The position numbers and the translations under genes are program-made. The notes beneath the pieces are model-generated. The model was given only the letters and a program-made list of their open reading frames with translations, had not been told where the DNA came from and did no database searches. A DNA stretch of 64,000 nucleotides from a bacterium (lineage in GTDB: Bacteria > Bacillota_A > Clostridia > Lachnospirales > Lachnospiraceae), in the NCBI GenBank assembly GCA_004562915.1, contig SFQZ01000005.1, forward strand, positions 62,001 to 126,000, read 5' to 3'. How positions within the stretch are numbered: position 1 is the first letter of the stretch; the number at the start of each line of letters is the position of its first letter. Shown piece after piece: positions 44,624-53,609 of this stretch.

Positions 44624-46804
44624 ATGAACTGGAAAGCAAAATGGATCAAACCCGGTATGGATCCCTGCGATGCAGCACCCGTATTTTTAAAGGATTTTGC
44701 TGTATCCGGTAAGGTAAGAAAAGCCGCCATGACAATCACAGCTCTTGGAGTTTATGAAGCCATGTTGAACCGGAAACGTGTAGGGAATTTTGTCCTGGCT
44801 CCGGGATGGACTTCTTATCACAAAAGACTTCAATATCAGACCTATGATGTCACTGATCTTTTAGAAGGAAAAAACCAACTCACTGTTACCGTCGGTAAAG
44901 GATGGTACCGCAGCCCTATGCCCGGCTTTGCGGCCTCTCCCTATCAGGAGTCACTGATGAAACAGCCTGCAGGTCTTCTTGTTCAGCTGATGCTTGAATA
45001 TGCAGACGGTACCTGTGAAACCATCATTTCCGATGAAACCTGGAAGTACGCAGAAAGCAAAATTCGGTTTTCGGAAATATATGACGGGGAAATCTACGAT
45101 GCTTCTTATGAATCGACCTTTGATCGTAACGCCGTCTGCTTTCAGGGTCCTTCTGATACATTGATTCCTCAGCAGGGCGAGGAAATCCGTGAACAGGAAC
45201 ATATCGCAGCCGCCCGCATTTTTACAACTCCCAAAGGAGAAACTGTGATTGATTTTGGTCAGGAAGTGACCGGTTACGTAGAATCCACGCTGGAAGGGAA
45301 AACAGGAGATGTTCTTGATCTTTCCTTTGCCGAAGTTATGGATAAAGAGGGCAACTTCTATACGGAAAACTACCGTTCTGCCAAAGCTCAGTATCGTTAT
45401 ATTTGCTGTGACGGGAAACAGACTTACAAGCCAAAGCTAACCTTCTGGGGTTTCCGTTATATTCGGGTCAATGAGTTTCCGGGTGGAACCGACAAAGTGA
45501 CTCTGGACACATTTACCGCTATTGCTGTTCATTCGGACATGAAACGTACCGGCTATTTCAGTTGTTCCAACACAAAACTGAACAAGCTTTTTTCTAATAT
45601 CATTTGGGGACAGAAAGGAAATTTTGTAGATGTGCCAACAGACTGTCCACAGAGGGACGAACGTCTGGGATGGACCGGGGATGCGCAGGTATTTGTCCGC
45701 ACGGCCTGTCTGAATTATGATGCCGAAAAGTTCTATTCCAAATGGCTTGCCGATCTTGCTGCCGACCAACCGAAAAATGGTTATGTAGGTCACGTAATTC
45801 CTGACTTACTGCAAAATCCAAATGCAAGTTCTGCCTGGGGCGATGCCGCAACGATCTGTCCATGGACCGTATATCTGGCATACGGCAATACTGATATACT
45901 AAAGCAGCAATTTACCAGCATGAAAAAATGGATAAACTATATTACTACACATACCACAACTCCTTATTTATGGACCGGCGGCGAACACTATGGCGATTGG
46001 CTTGGCCTGGATGCCCCATCGGGAAGTTATAAAGGTTCCAGTGATGAATCCTTCATTGCCTCTGCATTCTATGCATATTCCACATCCCTGGTTATCAAGG
46101 CAGGAAATGTGTTAGGAGAAGACGTATCTGAATTTGAAAAGCTGTATGCTGATATTGTGAACGCTTTCCGCAGACAATATCCCATTTACCATACACAGAC
46201 AGAATGTGTTCTTGCTGCTCATTTCCAGCTGGCAAAGGATTGTCAGGCTGTTGCTGACCAGTTGGCAAAAATGATTGTTGACTGTGGCAATCATCTGGAA
46301 ACCGGATTTGTCGGCACACCGTATCTGTTACATGTCCTCAGTAAGTACGGTCATCTGGAACTGGCTTACACTTTATTATTACGGGAAGAATATCCATCCT
46401 GGCTTTATCCGGTAACCAAAGGTGCTACCACTATCTGGGAACATTGGGATGGTATCATGGAAGACGGTAATTTCTGGAGTGCTGACATGAACTCCTACAA
46501 TCATTATGCCTACGGTTCCGTTGCAGACTGGATCTACACAGTGGCTGCCGGAATCAATACCGTAGAATCCGCACCCGGATATGAAAAAATCCTGATCAAA
46601 CCTTATCCTGACACACGCCTTGACTGGTTAAAAGCATCCATCGAAACCAGACACGGACTGGTGTCTTCCGAATGGAAACACGAAGAAAACTGCTGGAGAT
46701 ATGAAATCACTACTCCTGTAGATACAACCATTATCATTGATGGGGTCAGCCATCAGGTAACTGCGGGAACCTACTATTTTTATAGTGATATCAAGAAGCA
46801 CTAA
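44624..46804 (+). CDS. GH78 alpha-L-rhamnosidase
   Basis: 726 residues, no signal peptide. N-terminal beta-sandwich (ITALGVYEAMLNRKRVG, APGWTSYHKRLQYQTYDV) and the (alpha/alpha)6 barrel with the catalytic-acid motif DCPQRDERLGWTGDAQVF and TTIWEHWDG. It inverts and removes terminal L-rhamnose from plant flavonoids or polysaccharides. AAGGAGG lies about 8 bases before the ATG. Monocistronic, with a divergent AraC regulator and a terminator at 46807-46843. Confidence 0.95.
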   Translation: MNWKAKWIKPGMDPCDAAPVFLKDFAVSGKVRKAAMTITALGVYEAMLNRKRVGNFVLAPGWTSYHKRLQYQTYDVTDLLEGKNQLTVTVGKGWYRSPMPGFAASPYQESLMKQPAGLLVQLMLEYADGTCETIISDETWKYAESKIRFSEIYDGEIYDASYESTFDRNAVCFQGPSDTLIPQQGEEIREQEHIAAARIFTTPKGETVIDFGQEVTGYVESTLEGKTGDVLDLSFAEVMDKEGNFYTENYRSAKAQYRYICCDGKQTYKPKLTFWGFRYIRVNEFPGGTDKVTLDTFTAIAVHSDMKRTGYFSCSNTKLNKLFSNIIWGQKGNFVDVPTDCPQRDERLGWTGDAQVFVRTACLNYDAEKFYSKWLADLAADQPKNGYVGHVIPDLLQNPNASSAWGDAATICPWTVYLAYGNTDILKQQFTSMKKWINYITTHTTTPYLWTGGEHYGDWLGLDAPSGSYKGSSDESFIASAFYAYSTSLVIKAGNVLGEDVSEFEKLYADIVNAFRRQYPIYHTQTECVLAAHFQLAKDCQAVADQLAKMIVDCGNHLETGFVGTPYLLHVLSKYGHLELAYTLLLREEYPSWLYPVTKGATTIWEHWDGIMEDGNFWSADMNSYNHYAYGSVADWIYTVAAGINTVESAPGYEKILIKPYPDTRLDWLKASIETRHGLVSSEWKHEENCWRYEITTPVDTTIIIDGVSHQVTAGTYYFYSDIKKH

Positions 46805-46806
46805 AC

Positions 46807-46843
46807 AAAGAGGCGATGATTCCTTTTGGAATTTCGCCTCTTT
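46807..46843 (+). terminator. Terminator after the rhamnosidase gene
   Basis: Stem AAAGAGGCGA/TCGCCTCTTT with further inner pairing (GATTCC/GGAATT), directly after the stop codon, and T-rich sequence beyond. Confidence 0.75.
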
Positions 46844-46862
46844 ACCTATCTTTTATCTTACA

Positions 46863-46937
46863 TTATCGTATAACATTAAGTTGCTCTTTTACATATGGCT
46901 CTATTCTTGCGTACATATTCGCTGATTTTGCTGCCAT
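46863..46937 (-). pseudogene. Truncated RelB/DinJ-type antitoxin
   Basis: ATG 46937 to TAA 46863 encodes 24 residues: MAAKSANMYARIEPYVKEQL and then NVIR and a stop. The start matches the ribbon-helix-helix N-terminus of RelB/DinJ antitoxins, which are normally about 90 residues with a toxin gene next. Both the remainder and the toxin are missing. Just upstream, ATATCAC-TGCT-GTGATAT (about 46950-46970) is a palindrome of the kind used for antitoxin autoregulation. A plus-strand open frame across the same DNA is not a gene. Confidence 0.55.
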
Positions 46938-47133
46938 ACGCTCCGTGAAGGTATATCACAGCAGTGATATGCAATTCGCATCGATGGACCGGAATGAAAT
47001 CTCTAATCTGGGCATATAGAAAATAATTTTACATGGATAATTTCCCGCAGATCACACTCACAACTTCCAGTCATATATTTTTCCTTCTCACATAAAATAT
47101 AGAAAAACCAATGTCCGTAAAAGGAGTGTGTAT

Positions 47134-47586
47134 ATGAGTTCCAAAACCAAAATCGTTGTATTACATATGAAGGAAGTAATCTACACCGTTGCTTTTCTTA
47201 TTCTTGCCATATTGATGATTGCTCTCCTTGTAATAATGTTCGGACCAAAAAAGGACATGGAAACCGCTGCCACAGCTCAGACGGCAGAACCTGACCAATA
47301 TGTGGCCGGGGTCTATACTACCGCCATAGAGCTGAATGACAACAGTTTCGATGTCCAGGTTACTGTAGACAGCAATCATATCAATTCCATCGAACTGGTA
47401 AATCTGAGCGAAGCTACTACTGCCATGTATCCGTTGGTGGAGCCTGCACTGGAAAATCTGGCAACACAGATCTATGCCACGCAATCAACCGATAACATTA
47501 CATATGAGGATGACAGCAAATACACCTCCATGCTTCTTTTGGAAGCAATCAAATCAGCACTTGCCAAAGCCACCCCTGAATCATGA
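47134..47586 (+). CDS. Membrane-anchored extracellular protein, FMN_bind-like
   Basis: 150 residues from ATG 47134 (AAGGAG 7 bases upstream). A short basic start and one membrane helix (about 15-38) precede a Thr/Ala-rich linker and a small external domain (AGVYTTAIELNDNSFDVQVTV, SIELVNLSEA, YPLVEPALENLATQI). The repeating strand pattern resembles FMN_bind domains of Rnf/NqrC-type proteins, but the flavinylation threonine motif (SGAT/S) was not found. Function unknown. Confidence 0.6.
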   Translation: MSSKTKIVVLHMKEVIYTVAFLILAILMIALLVIMFGPKKDMETAATAQTAEPDQYVAGVYTTAIELNDNSFDVQVTVDSNHINSIELVNLSEATTAMYPLVEPALENLATQIYATQSTDNITYEDDSKYTSMLLLEAIKSALAKATPES

Positions 47587-47627
47587 ACGATGTACACAGA
47601 ATTCACTTCACAGCTGTCTGCCCATAT

Positions 47628-48533
47628 CTAACGCACGAAAATACCATACCCTTCTCCGAGTTTTCCGCCTTTCTGCAGATAGTCTGCAATGGCTTTCTGC
47701 AGTTTTGTCCGGCGGGGAAGTTCTTCCGGAGTTCTTTTCCACTCATTCTGAAAAACTCTCCAGCCATCCCCAAACTGCTCTGCCTTTTCATAAGTAAGCA
47801 GTGTAAATCTTTCAACAAAGTTTTTCAGATTTCCCTCCGGCAAAAGATTCATCAGATCCGGATCCAGCAGCCAGGATTCCATCATAAATGCCGCCGGCTC
47901 TTCGGAAATATAGGCATCCGGTGTTTTCCCGTCCATCAGTTTTCCTCTGTAAAAATCCTCTGCCATCTGAAAGGCGGCATCTGCATCTTCTTTTCGCAAG
48001 GGACCGTCCGAAGGAATGTGCACATTGATCACTGTATCGCCTTTTCGTACTGTCCGACCTTTTTCCGTATATTCTTTTTCAAACGGATACGGAATCAGCT
48101 CAAACTGAAGTCTCCCCAGTGCAAACCGGGAAATATCAAAAAAACGGTCATACCAGAATCCCACAAAAATTCCATTCACTCCATAGACATCCTGGCATTC
48201 TTTTCTCTTAAACTCCAGATCCCGCAGTGAATTTGTGAAAATTTCCATGGAAAGGTTTCTTTCTCTGTATCGGCCCTCCAAAATCTGCCAGCAGCAGAGC
48301 AGTACTAAAAGATCCAACGTATATCGGTGAATCCCCAGCTCTTCTTCCCAGCTTTCAGTTTCCTTCAGTGTTTTCACCAGAATATCTTTTTCCGACAATG
48401 AATCCATAATTTTCTTTGCCATATCCGATATTCGATTCCACTTATCTTCTTTCTCCAGCCGTTCCTCTAATCCCAGCAGTTCCTCTATCGCATCCTGCGG
48501 AAATCCTGCATCTTTCATTAAATCCTGCAACAT
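47628..48533 (-). CDS. GNAT-like acyltransferase (NAT_N/GNAT_C type)
   Basis: 301 residues. The middle region GVNGIFVGFWYDRFFDISRFALGRLQFE and INVHIPSDGPLRKEDADAAF are signatures of the two-domain acyltransferase family (NAT_N and GNAT_C) frequent in Lachnospiraceae. Substrate unknown. Last gene of the lgt-methyltransferase-hslO-nadE run, 48 bases after nadE. Ribosome binding site is weak (GGGGTAG). Confidence 0.75.
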   Translation of the reverse strand: MLQDLMKDAGFPQDAIEELLGLEERLEKEDKWNRISDMAKKIMDSLSEKDILVKTLKETESWEEELGIHRYTLDLLVLLCCWQILEGRYRERNLSMEIFTNSLRDLEFKRKECQDVYGVNGIFVGFWYDRFFDISRFALGRLQFELIPYPFEKEYTEKGRTVRKGDTVINVHIPSDGPLRKEDADAAFQMAEDFYRGKLMDGKTPDAYISEEPAAFMMESWLLDPDLMNLLPEGNLKNFVERFTLLTYEKAEQFGDGWRVFQNEWKRTPEELPRRTKLQKAIADYLQKGGKLGEGYGIFVR

Positions 48534-48581
48534 ATAACTACCCCTTTATTATCATCTATCTTGTTACTGCAGACAGCTTTC

Positions 48582-50504
48582 CTATCTTCTTTCTCCCAAC
48601 TTTTCCACCTCATCCAGCCAGATTCTGGCACTGGCATCACTTGGCATACGAAGATCGCCTCTTGGTGACACTGCCACGGTTCCCACTTTCGGACCATCCG
48701 GCAGACAGGAACGTTTGAACTGCTGCATGAAAAATCTACGATAAAAATTCTTCAGCCATTTTAAAATAACGTCTTTCTCATATACCCCATCAAATGTCTT
48801 GCAGGCAATCCGGTAGATCTTATCCGGCTCATATCCCGCACGCAGCATATAATAAAGGAAGAAATCGTGAAGTTCATACGGACCCACCAGATCTTCTGTC
48901 TTCTGTGCAATCTCTCCATCCTTAGGCGGAAGCAGTTCCGGACTCACCGGTGTATCCAAAACATCCAGCAAAATATTTGACAACTCTACATCCCCGCAGG
49001 TATCCGCAAAATAGCGTACCAGATGACGTACCAGAGTCTTGGGAATTGAAGCATTTACTCCATACATAGACATATGATCACCATTGTAGGTGGCCCATCC
49101 CAGGGCCAGTTCAGACAGGTCTCCCGTTCCGATCACCATGCCGCCGGTCTGATTGGCAATATCCATGATCACCTGCGTTCTCTCTCTGGCCTGACAATTC
49201 TCATACGTTACATCATGCTTTTCCGAATTATGACCAATATCACGGAAATGAATATTGACAGCTTCTTTTATATCAACTTCTCTGAGCGTTGCTCCCAGCT
49301 TCTTTGTCAGTTCACAGGCATTGCGATAGGTACGGTCTGTTGTACCAAAGCATGGCATGGTAACTGCCGTAATCTTTGATCTTTCCATATGCAGATAATC
49401 AAAAGCTCTTGCCGTCACCAAAAGAGCCAAGGTAGAATCTAAGCCTCCGGAAATTCCCAGCACTGCGCTCTGGCAATGGGTATGCTCCAGGCGTTTTTTC
49501 AAACCCATAGCCTGGATAGAAAGGATCTCATCACACCGTTTTTCCCGTTCTGCTTTATTGGACGGTACGAAAGGCTTTGCCGGAAATACTCTTGTCAGTC
49601 GGGTTTCTTCCCGTCTCAGTTCAAAAGATACTGTCCGATATCCTTCCCTGTCTGCCGCCGGAAATGTAGTCATTCTTCTTCTCTCGGCAATCAGTCGTTT
49701 TACATCCACATCCCCGTAAATGGTCTCATTGACAAAACGCTTTGCCTCTGCCAGTACAGAACCATTTTCACAGATCAGGTTATGACCTCCAAATACCAGA
49801 TCGGTAGAAGACTCTCCCTCACCGGCTGTAGCATACAGGTAAGCACACACCAGTCGGGCAGACTGTCCGTTCACCAGTTCCCGGCGATATTTATCCTTTC
49901 CTGTGATCTCATCACCGGCTGACAGATTGATGAGTACATTGGCCCCTGCCAGAGCATGACGGATACTGGGCGGATTCGGCACCCACAGATCTTCACAGAT
50001 TTCCACAGCAATCTGCAGTTCTTTCATCTCTTCACAGGCAAAAATCAGGTTTGTACCAAATGGCACATTTTCTCCCTCAAGACACACTTCGCGCATCTTA
50101 TCATCTGCAGGAGTAAACTGGCGTGCCTCATAATATTCTGCATAATTAGGCAGATTCGTCTTTGGCACAAGCCCAAGAATCTTCCCTCTGTTTAAGACGG
50201 CAGCTACGTTATACAGCTTTCCCTCCACTTCCATCGGCAGTCCGACTATAATCAGCGCATCCACATCTCTTGTCTGATCTGCCAGCCACAGAAGTCTCTC
50301 TTTCGCACTTTCCAGCAAAACATTCTGCCAGAACAGATCACGGCAGGTATATCCGGTGATACAAAGCTCCGGAAATCCCATAATCTTAGCACCAGCCTGT
50401 TCCATTTTCTTTATCAAACGAAGAATTTCTTCCGTATTATGAATACAGTCAGCCACCTGAATCTTGGGCGTTCCGGCTGCCATTTTAATAAAACCATTCT
50501 TCAT
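48582..50504 (-). CDS. nadE: Glutamine-dependent NAD+ synthetase
   Basis: 640 residues from ATG 50504 (GAGAGGA upstream). N-terminal nitrilase-type glutaminase with the Glu/Lys/Cys triad (MGFPELCITGY; VPKTNLPNY; EICEDLW). C-terminal synthetase with the PP-loop SGGLDSTLALL, GTGDLSELALGW and YGVNASIPKTL. It converts nicotinate adenine dinucleotide to NAD+ using ammonia from glutamine. Follows hslO by 45 bases. Confidence 0.95.
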   Translation of the reverse strand: MKNGFIKMAAGTPKIQVADCIHNTEEILRLIKKMEQAGAKIMGFPELCITGYTCRDLFWQNVLLESAKERLLWLADQTRDVDALIIVGLPMEVEGKLYNVAAVLNRGKILGLVPKTNLPNYAEYYEARQFTPADDKMREVCLEGENVPFGTNLIFACEEMKELQIAVEICEDLWVPNPPSIRHALAGANVLINLSAGDEITGKDKYRRELVNGQSARLVCAYLYATAGEGESSTDLVFGGHNLICENGSVLAEAKRFVNETIYGDVDVKRLIAERRRMTTFPAADREGYRTVSFELRREETRLTRVFPAKPFVPSNKAEREKRCDEILSIQAMGLKKRLEHTHCQSAVLGISGGLDSTLALLVTARAFDYLHMERSKITAVTMPCFGTTDRTYRNACELTKKLGATLREVDIKEAVNIHFRDIGHNSEKHDVTYENCQARERTQVIMDIANQTGGMVIGTGDLSELALGWATYNGDHMSMYGVNASIPKTLVRHLVRYFADTCGDVELSNILLDVLDTPVSPELLPPKDGEIAQKTEDLVGPYELHDFFLYYMLRAGYEPDKIYRIACKTFDGVYEKDVILKWLKNFYRRFFMQQFKRSCLPDGPKVGTVAVSPRGDLRMPSDASARIWLDEVEKLGERR

Positions 50505-50549
50505 AATTTTTTCCTCTCTGCCCGTTCCCCGGCACACTTCATTTTTCTC

Positions 50550-51428
50550 TTATTTTTTCGCCAGTGTCAATAATTCCTTCAGTTCATCCACGCTGAAAGT
50601 ATAATTGGTATTGCAGAAATGACAATTCAACTCAATCTCTTTTCCCTCATCGATCATCTGCTGCAATTCTTTTTCTCCAAGACTGATCAGTACTTTCCCC
50701 ACACGCACTTTATCGCAATTACAATGAAAAGCTGTCTCTGTCCTTTCATTGATCTCCAGTCCCAGGTTACCCAAAAGTTTTTCCAGTATCATCTCCGGTG
50801 TACAGCCCTGATCCAGAAGTTCTGTGACAGAAGTTACTTCTTCCAGATTCTTTTCCAGCTGTGCGATCACTTTCTCTTCTGCAAACGGCATAAGCTGAAT
50901 GATAAAGCCTCCTGCCTGACGGACTGTATTATTTTTCTCCATCAGTACTCCCAGACCTACAGCAGATGGCACCTGTTCACTGCTGGCAAAATAATAGGTC
51001 AGATCATCTGCAATCTCTCCTGTTTTCAGTTCCACCTGTCCCACATAGGGTTCTTTCAGGCCCATGTCTTTAATTACACTCAGTATTCCCAGATCCAGTG
51101 CTTTTCCTACATCCAGTTTTCCTTTTTCATTTGCCGGAAGTATAACATCCGGATTATTTACATAACCTTTTACATTTCCTCTGGAATCTGCCGTCACAGT
51201 AAGTCCACCGATGGGACCGCTGCATTTGATCTGAAGGGTCAGAATATCATCCCCCTTCATCATAACACCCATCATAGCACCGCCTGTCAGAAGACGTCCC
51301 AGTGCTGCGGTAGCTACCGGGCTGGTATTGTGTGCCTTTCTTGCCGTCTCCACCACATCTTTTGTCGTTGCCGCAAATGCACGAATCTGACTGTTTGCTG
51401 CTGTTGCTCTTATAATATAATCACTCAT
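50550..51428 (-). CDS. hslO: Hsp33 redox-regulated chaperone
   Basis: 292 residues. N-terminal domain AFAATTKDVVETARKAHN and RLLTGGAMMGVMMK; C-terminal zinc site with FHCNCDK (CxC) and NCHFCN (CxxC), the four cysteines that release zinc and form disulfides on oxidative stress. Good ribosome binding site (AGAGGAG). Sits between nadE and a methyltransferase gene. Confidence 0.95.
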   Translation of the reverse strand: MSDYIIRATAANSQIRAFAATTKDVVETARKAHNTSPVATAALGRLLTGGAMMGVMMKGDDILTLQIKCSGPIGGLTVTADSRGNVKGYVNNPDVILPANEKGKLDVGKALDLGILSVIKDMGLKEPYVGQVELKTGEIADDLTYYFASSEQVPSAVGLGVLMEKNNTVRQAGGFIIQLMPFAEEKVIAQLEKNLEEVTSVTELLDQGCTPEMILEKLLGNLGLEINERTETAFHCNCDKVRVGKVLISLGEKELQQMIDEGKEIELNCHFCNTNYTFSVDELKELLTLAKK

Positions 51429-51490
51429 TACACATTCTCCTCTTTCTCTTCTATCGGTTTTATCCCTTTCTGTACTGCATTACACACATA

Positions 51491-52255
51491 TTACGGAATC
51501 TTTTTTTCACATTCCCTTGCGATCAGATAAATCCTCTCGCTGTCAGGGCGGGGTGTTTCATGAGTAAATGCATCATACACTGCCACAAATTCCAATCCAG
51601 CCTCTTCCAGCAGTCCGATCACATTCTGCACATCATAAGCTTTCTGGTAATGAAACTCTTCATACTTTCGATATAGATCTTCGCTTTCCTGAATAAACAG
51701 AGTTAATGCATATTCGTTGATCCGGGTTTCTTCATCAAAATAATTTTCCCAGATAAAACTTCCTTCCTCACGATTTTCCGCTATGGTCGTATCCCCGATC
51801 AGATTTTCATATTTGTAAGGCGTATTCATATCAAATATGAAAATGCCGCCGGGATCCAGATAATTGTTGACCAACCGGAACACCTGAAGAAGCTCCTCTT
51901 CCTCCAAAATATAATTCATACAATCGCAGACACTGACGATTCCCCTGACAGTGCCATATAGTTCAAATTCTCTCATATCCTGCTGCAGATACAAAATATC
52001 ATGACCGGATTCTTCTCTTTTTTCCATGGCAATCTCAAGCATATCCGGAGAATTGTCAATTCCGATCATGTCATAACCTTTTTGGGCAAGAAGCTCTGTC
52101 ATGCTCCCCGTGCCGCAGCCCAGTTCCAGGACCAGTCCATCCTTTATGCCATATTCTTCCAAAAGTCCGGTCAGATATTCGCACCACTGCGGATAGTCAA
52201 TATTATCCATGAACATATCATAGACACGGGCAAAGCTTTTATAGGATTCTTCCAT
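51491..52255 (-). CDS. Class I SAM-dependent methyltransferase
   Basis: 254 residues from ATG 52255 (AGAGGAG 8 bases upstream). Motif I LVLELGCGTGSMTELLA, motif II IGIDNSPDMLEIA, then DMREFEL and VCDCMNYILEEEEL. Substrate unreadable (small molecule or RNA). 62 bases before hslO, 17 bases after lgt. Confidence 0.85.
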   Translation of the reverse strand: MEESYKSFARVYDMFMDNIDYPQWCEYLTGLLEEYGIKDGLVLELGCGTGSMTELLAQKGYDMIGIDNSPDMLEIAMEKREESGHDILYLQQDMREFELYGTVRGIVSVCDCMNYILEEEELLQVFRLVNNYLDPGGIFIFDMNTPYKYENLIGDTTIAENREEGSFIWENYFDEETRINEYALTLFIQESEDLYRKYEEFHYQKAYDVQNVIGLLEEAGLEFVAVYDAFTHETPRPDSERIYLIARECEKKIP

Positions 52256-52272
52256 ATTCACCGCTCCTCTTT

Positions 52273-53073
52273 TTATACTGCAGTCGTATTTTCCACTGAC
52301 TCATTTTCCGCAGAAGGATTTTCCTCAAACTTACCATTGCGTACAACAATCAGTATAACACCGGCCAGACACACAAAAATTGCTATAAACTGAGAGGTAG
52401 ATAACCCTCCTACAGAACCCCGGATCAAATCTCCTCTGAAAAACTCCAGAATAAATCTTCCCACACTGTAAAGCACCAGATACAGACCTGCAATCTGTCC
52501 GTCTCCTTTCTTTTTCTTAGTCAGCCATACCAGCAGCACGAAATGAAGGAAATTCAGTCCACTGGATATGAGCTGAGTCGGCAGAAGACTTACACCATTG
52601 GGTGCATACGCAGAATCATGAAATACGATTCCGATCATGCTTTCTGTTTCTTTCCCATAACAGCAGCCTGCCAGAAAACATCCGATTCTTCCAAATCCCT
52701 GAGCCAGCGCTACCGATGGCATCAGCAGATCAAAATATTTTAAAAACGGAAGTTTCTTTACCCGACAGTAAATCATAGCCGCCAGAATCCCTCCGATGAT
52801 TCCTCCATACACAACAAATCCATCTGCAACATCCAGCAGAATCCGGGGATTTGCAGCTATTTCCTTGATCTGTGTAATAATGTATAGAATTTTTGCTCCT
52901 AAAAGTCCGCCAACAACGGCCCAGATTACAATGGAAAAAATCTGATCCGAATCCAGTTTATGCTTTTTTGCCCGATATTCACCGGTGAGATAAGCTGCAA
53001 TGATACCGATTGCAATCATCAGTCCATATCCATAGACGGTAAATGGCCCAATGGAAAATAATTCATTCTTCAT
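52273..53073 (-). CDS. lgt: Prolipoprotein diacylglyceryl transferase
   Basis: 266 residues, about seven membrane helices. The Lgt signature GRIGCFLAGCCYGKE and YGLMIAIGIIAAYLTGEY are present, as is RFILEFFRGD at the C-terminus. It transfers diacylglycerol from phosphatidylglycerol to the lipobox Cys of lipoproteins, such as the two lipoproteins encoded in this window. AAAGAGGA before the ATG. Confidence 0.95.
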   Translation of the reverse strand: MKNELFSIGPFTVYGYGLMIAIGIIAAYLTGEYRAKKHKLDSDQIFSIVIWAVVGGLLGAKILYIITQIKEIAANPRILLDVADGFVVYGGIIGGILAAMIYCRVKKLPFLKYFDLLMPSVALAQGFGRIGCFLAGCCYGKETESMIGIVFHDSAYAPNGVSLLPTQLISSGLNFLHFVLLVWLTKKKKGDGQIAGLYLVLYSVGRFILEFFRGDLIRGSVGGLSTSQFIAIFVCLAGVILIVVRNGKFEENPSAENESVENTTAV

Positions 53074-53275
53074 TTTCTGTCATCCTCTTTTCCCATTCAG
53101 GACTGTTCCTCTACGCCTGGGGCGTGAGTCATCTTCCCTTTGCTATATACCACATTATTATAACGAAAAACTCTGTTCTTGTCATTAGCAAAATCTTGTG
53201 CCTTCCAATATTAAAACATTATCTGGTAATTCTCCTGCCGCAGCGTTATAATGATGCTATAAAGGAGGTGCGGTC

Positions 53276-53467
53276 ATGAGTAATCCGGATATTGATAAAG
53301 AAAAAGTTCCTTTTTCCAGTACTTCTTCTTATCATCGGGAGAAATGCAAAGGCTGCGTCTGCTCCACCTGCTATGAACAGGAATTCTGCGACAGGTGCAG
53401 CACCTGCACGGAGCTTTCCCGAAAAAAAGAAAGTTGTTACCGTTATGAAGGCGCGTATAACTACTGA
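53276..53467 (+). CDS. 63-residue cysteine-rich protein
   Basis: ATG 53276 with a perfect AAAGGAGG 7 bases upstream. A polar start is followed by CKGCVCSTCYEQEFCDRCSTC and one more Cys (CYRYEGAYNY): eight Cys, spaced CxxC, CxC, CxxC, CxxC, CxxC. The spacing suggests a metal (zinc or Fe-S) or thiol-rich small fold rather than a secreted bacteriocin, as there is no leader. A TATAAT (53247-53252) lies just before the ribosome binding site, so the gene probably has its own promoter, though the -35 is poor. Ends at a strong terminator. Function unknown. Confidence 0.75.
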   Translation: MSNPDIDKEKVPFSSTSSYHREKCKGCVCSTCYEQEFCDRCSTCTELSRKKESCYRYEGAYNY

Positions 53468-53497
53468 CAACTCTTGTAAAAACACCAGTATCTGAGC

Positions 53498-53547
53498 AAA
53501 AAAGGAGTCTGATTTTGTAGATTTTTACAAAATCAGACTCCTTTTTT
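53498..53547 (+). terminator. Terminator of the cysteine-rich gene
   Basis: A 22-bp perfect stem (53498-53519 with 53526-53547) from A-run to T-run, enclosing a 6-base loop. Confidence 0.85.
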
Positions 53548-53609
53548 CTGTACTTTTTGTTCATCTCATGGTATCATATTAGGAAAATCTGTAAGTAAAG
53601 GAATAAAAA

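Noticed and set aside
46816..47019. Plus-strand 67-codon frame after the rhamnosidase
   Set aside because: It begins inside the terminator hairpin and reads through the antitoxin remnant on the other strand.
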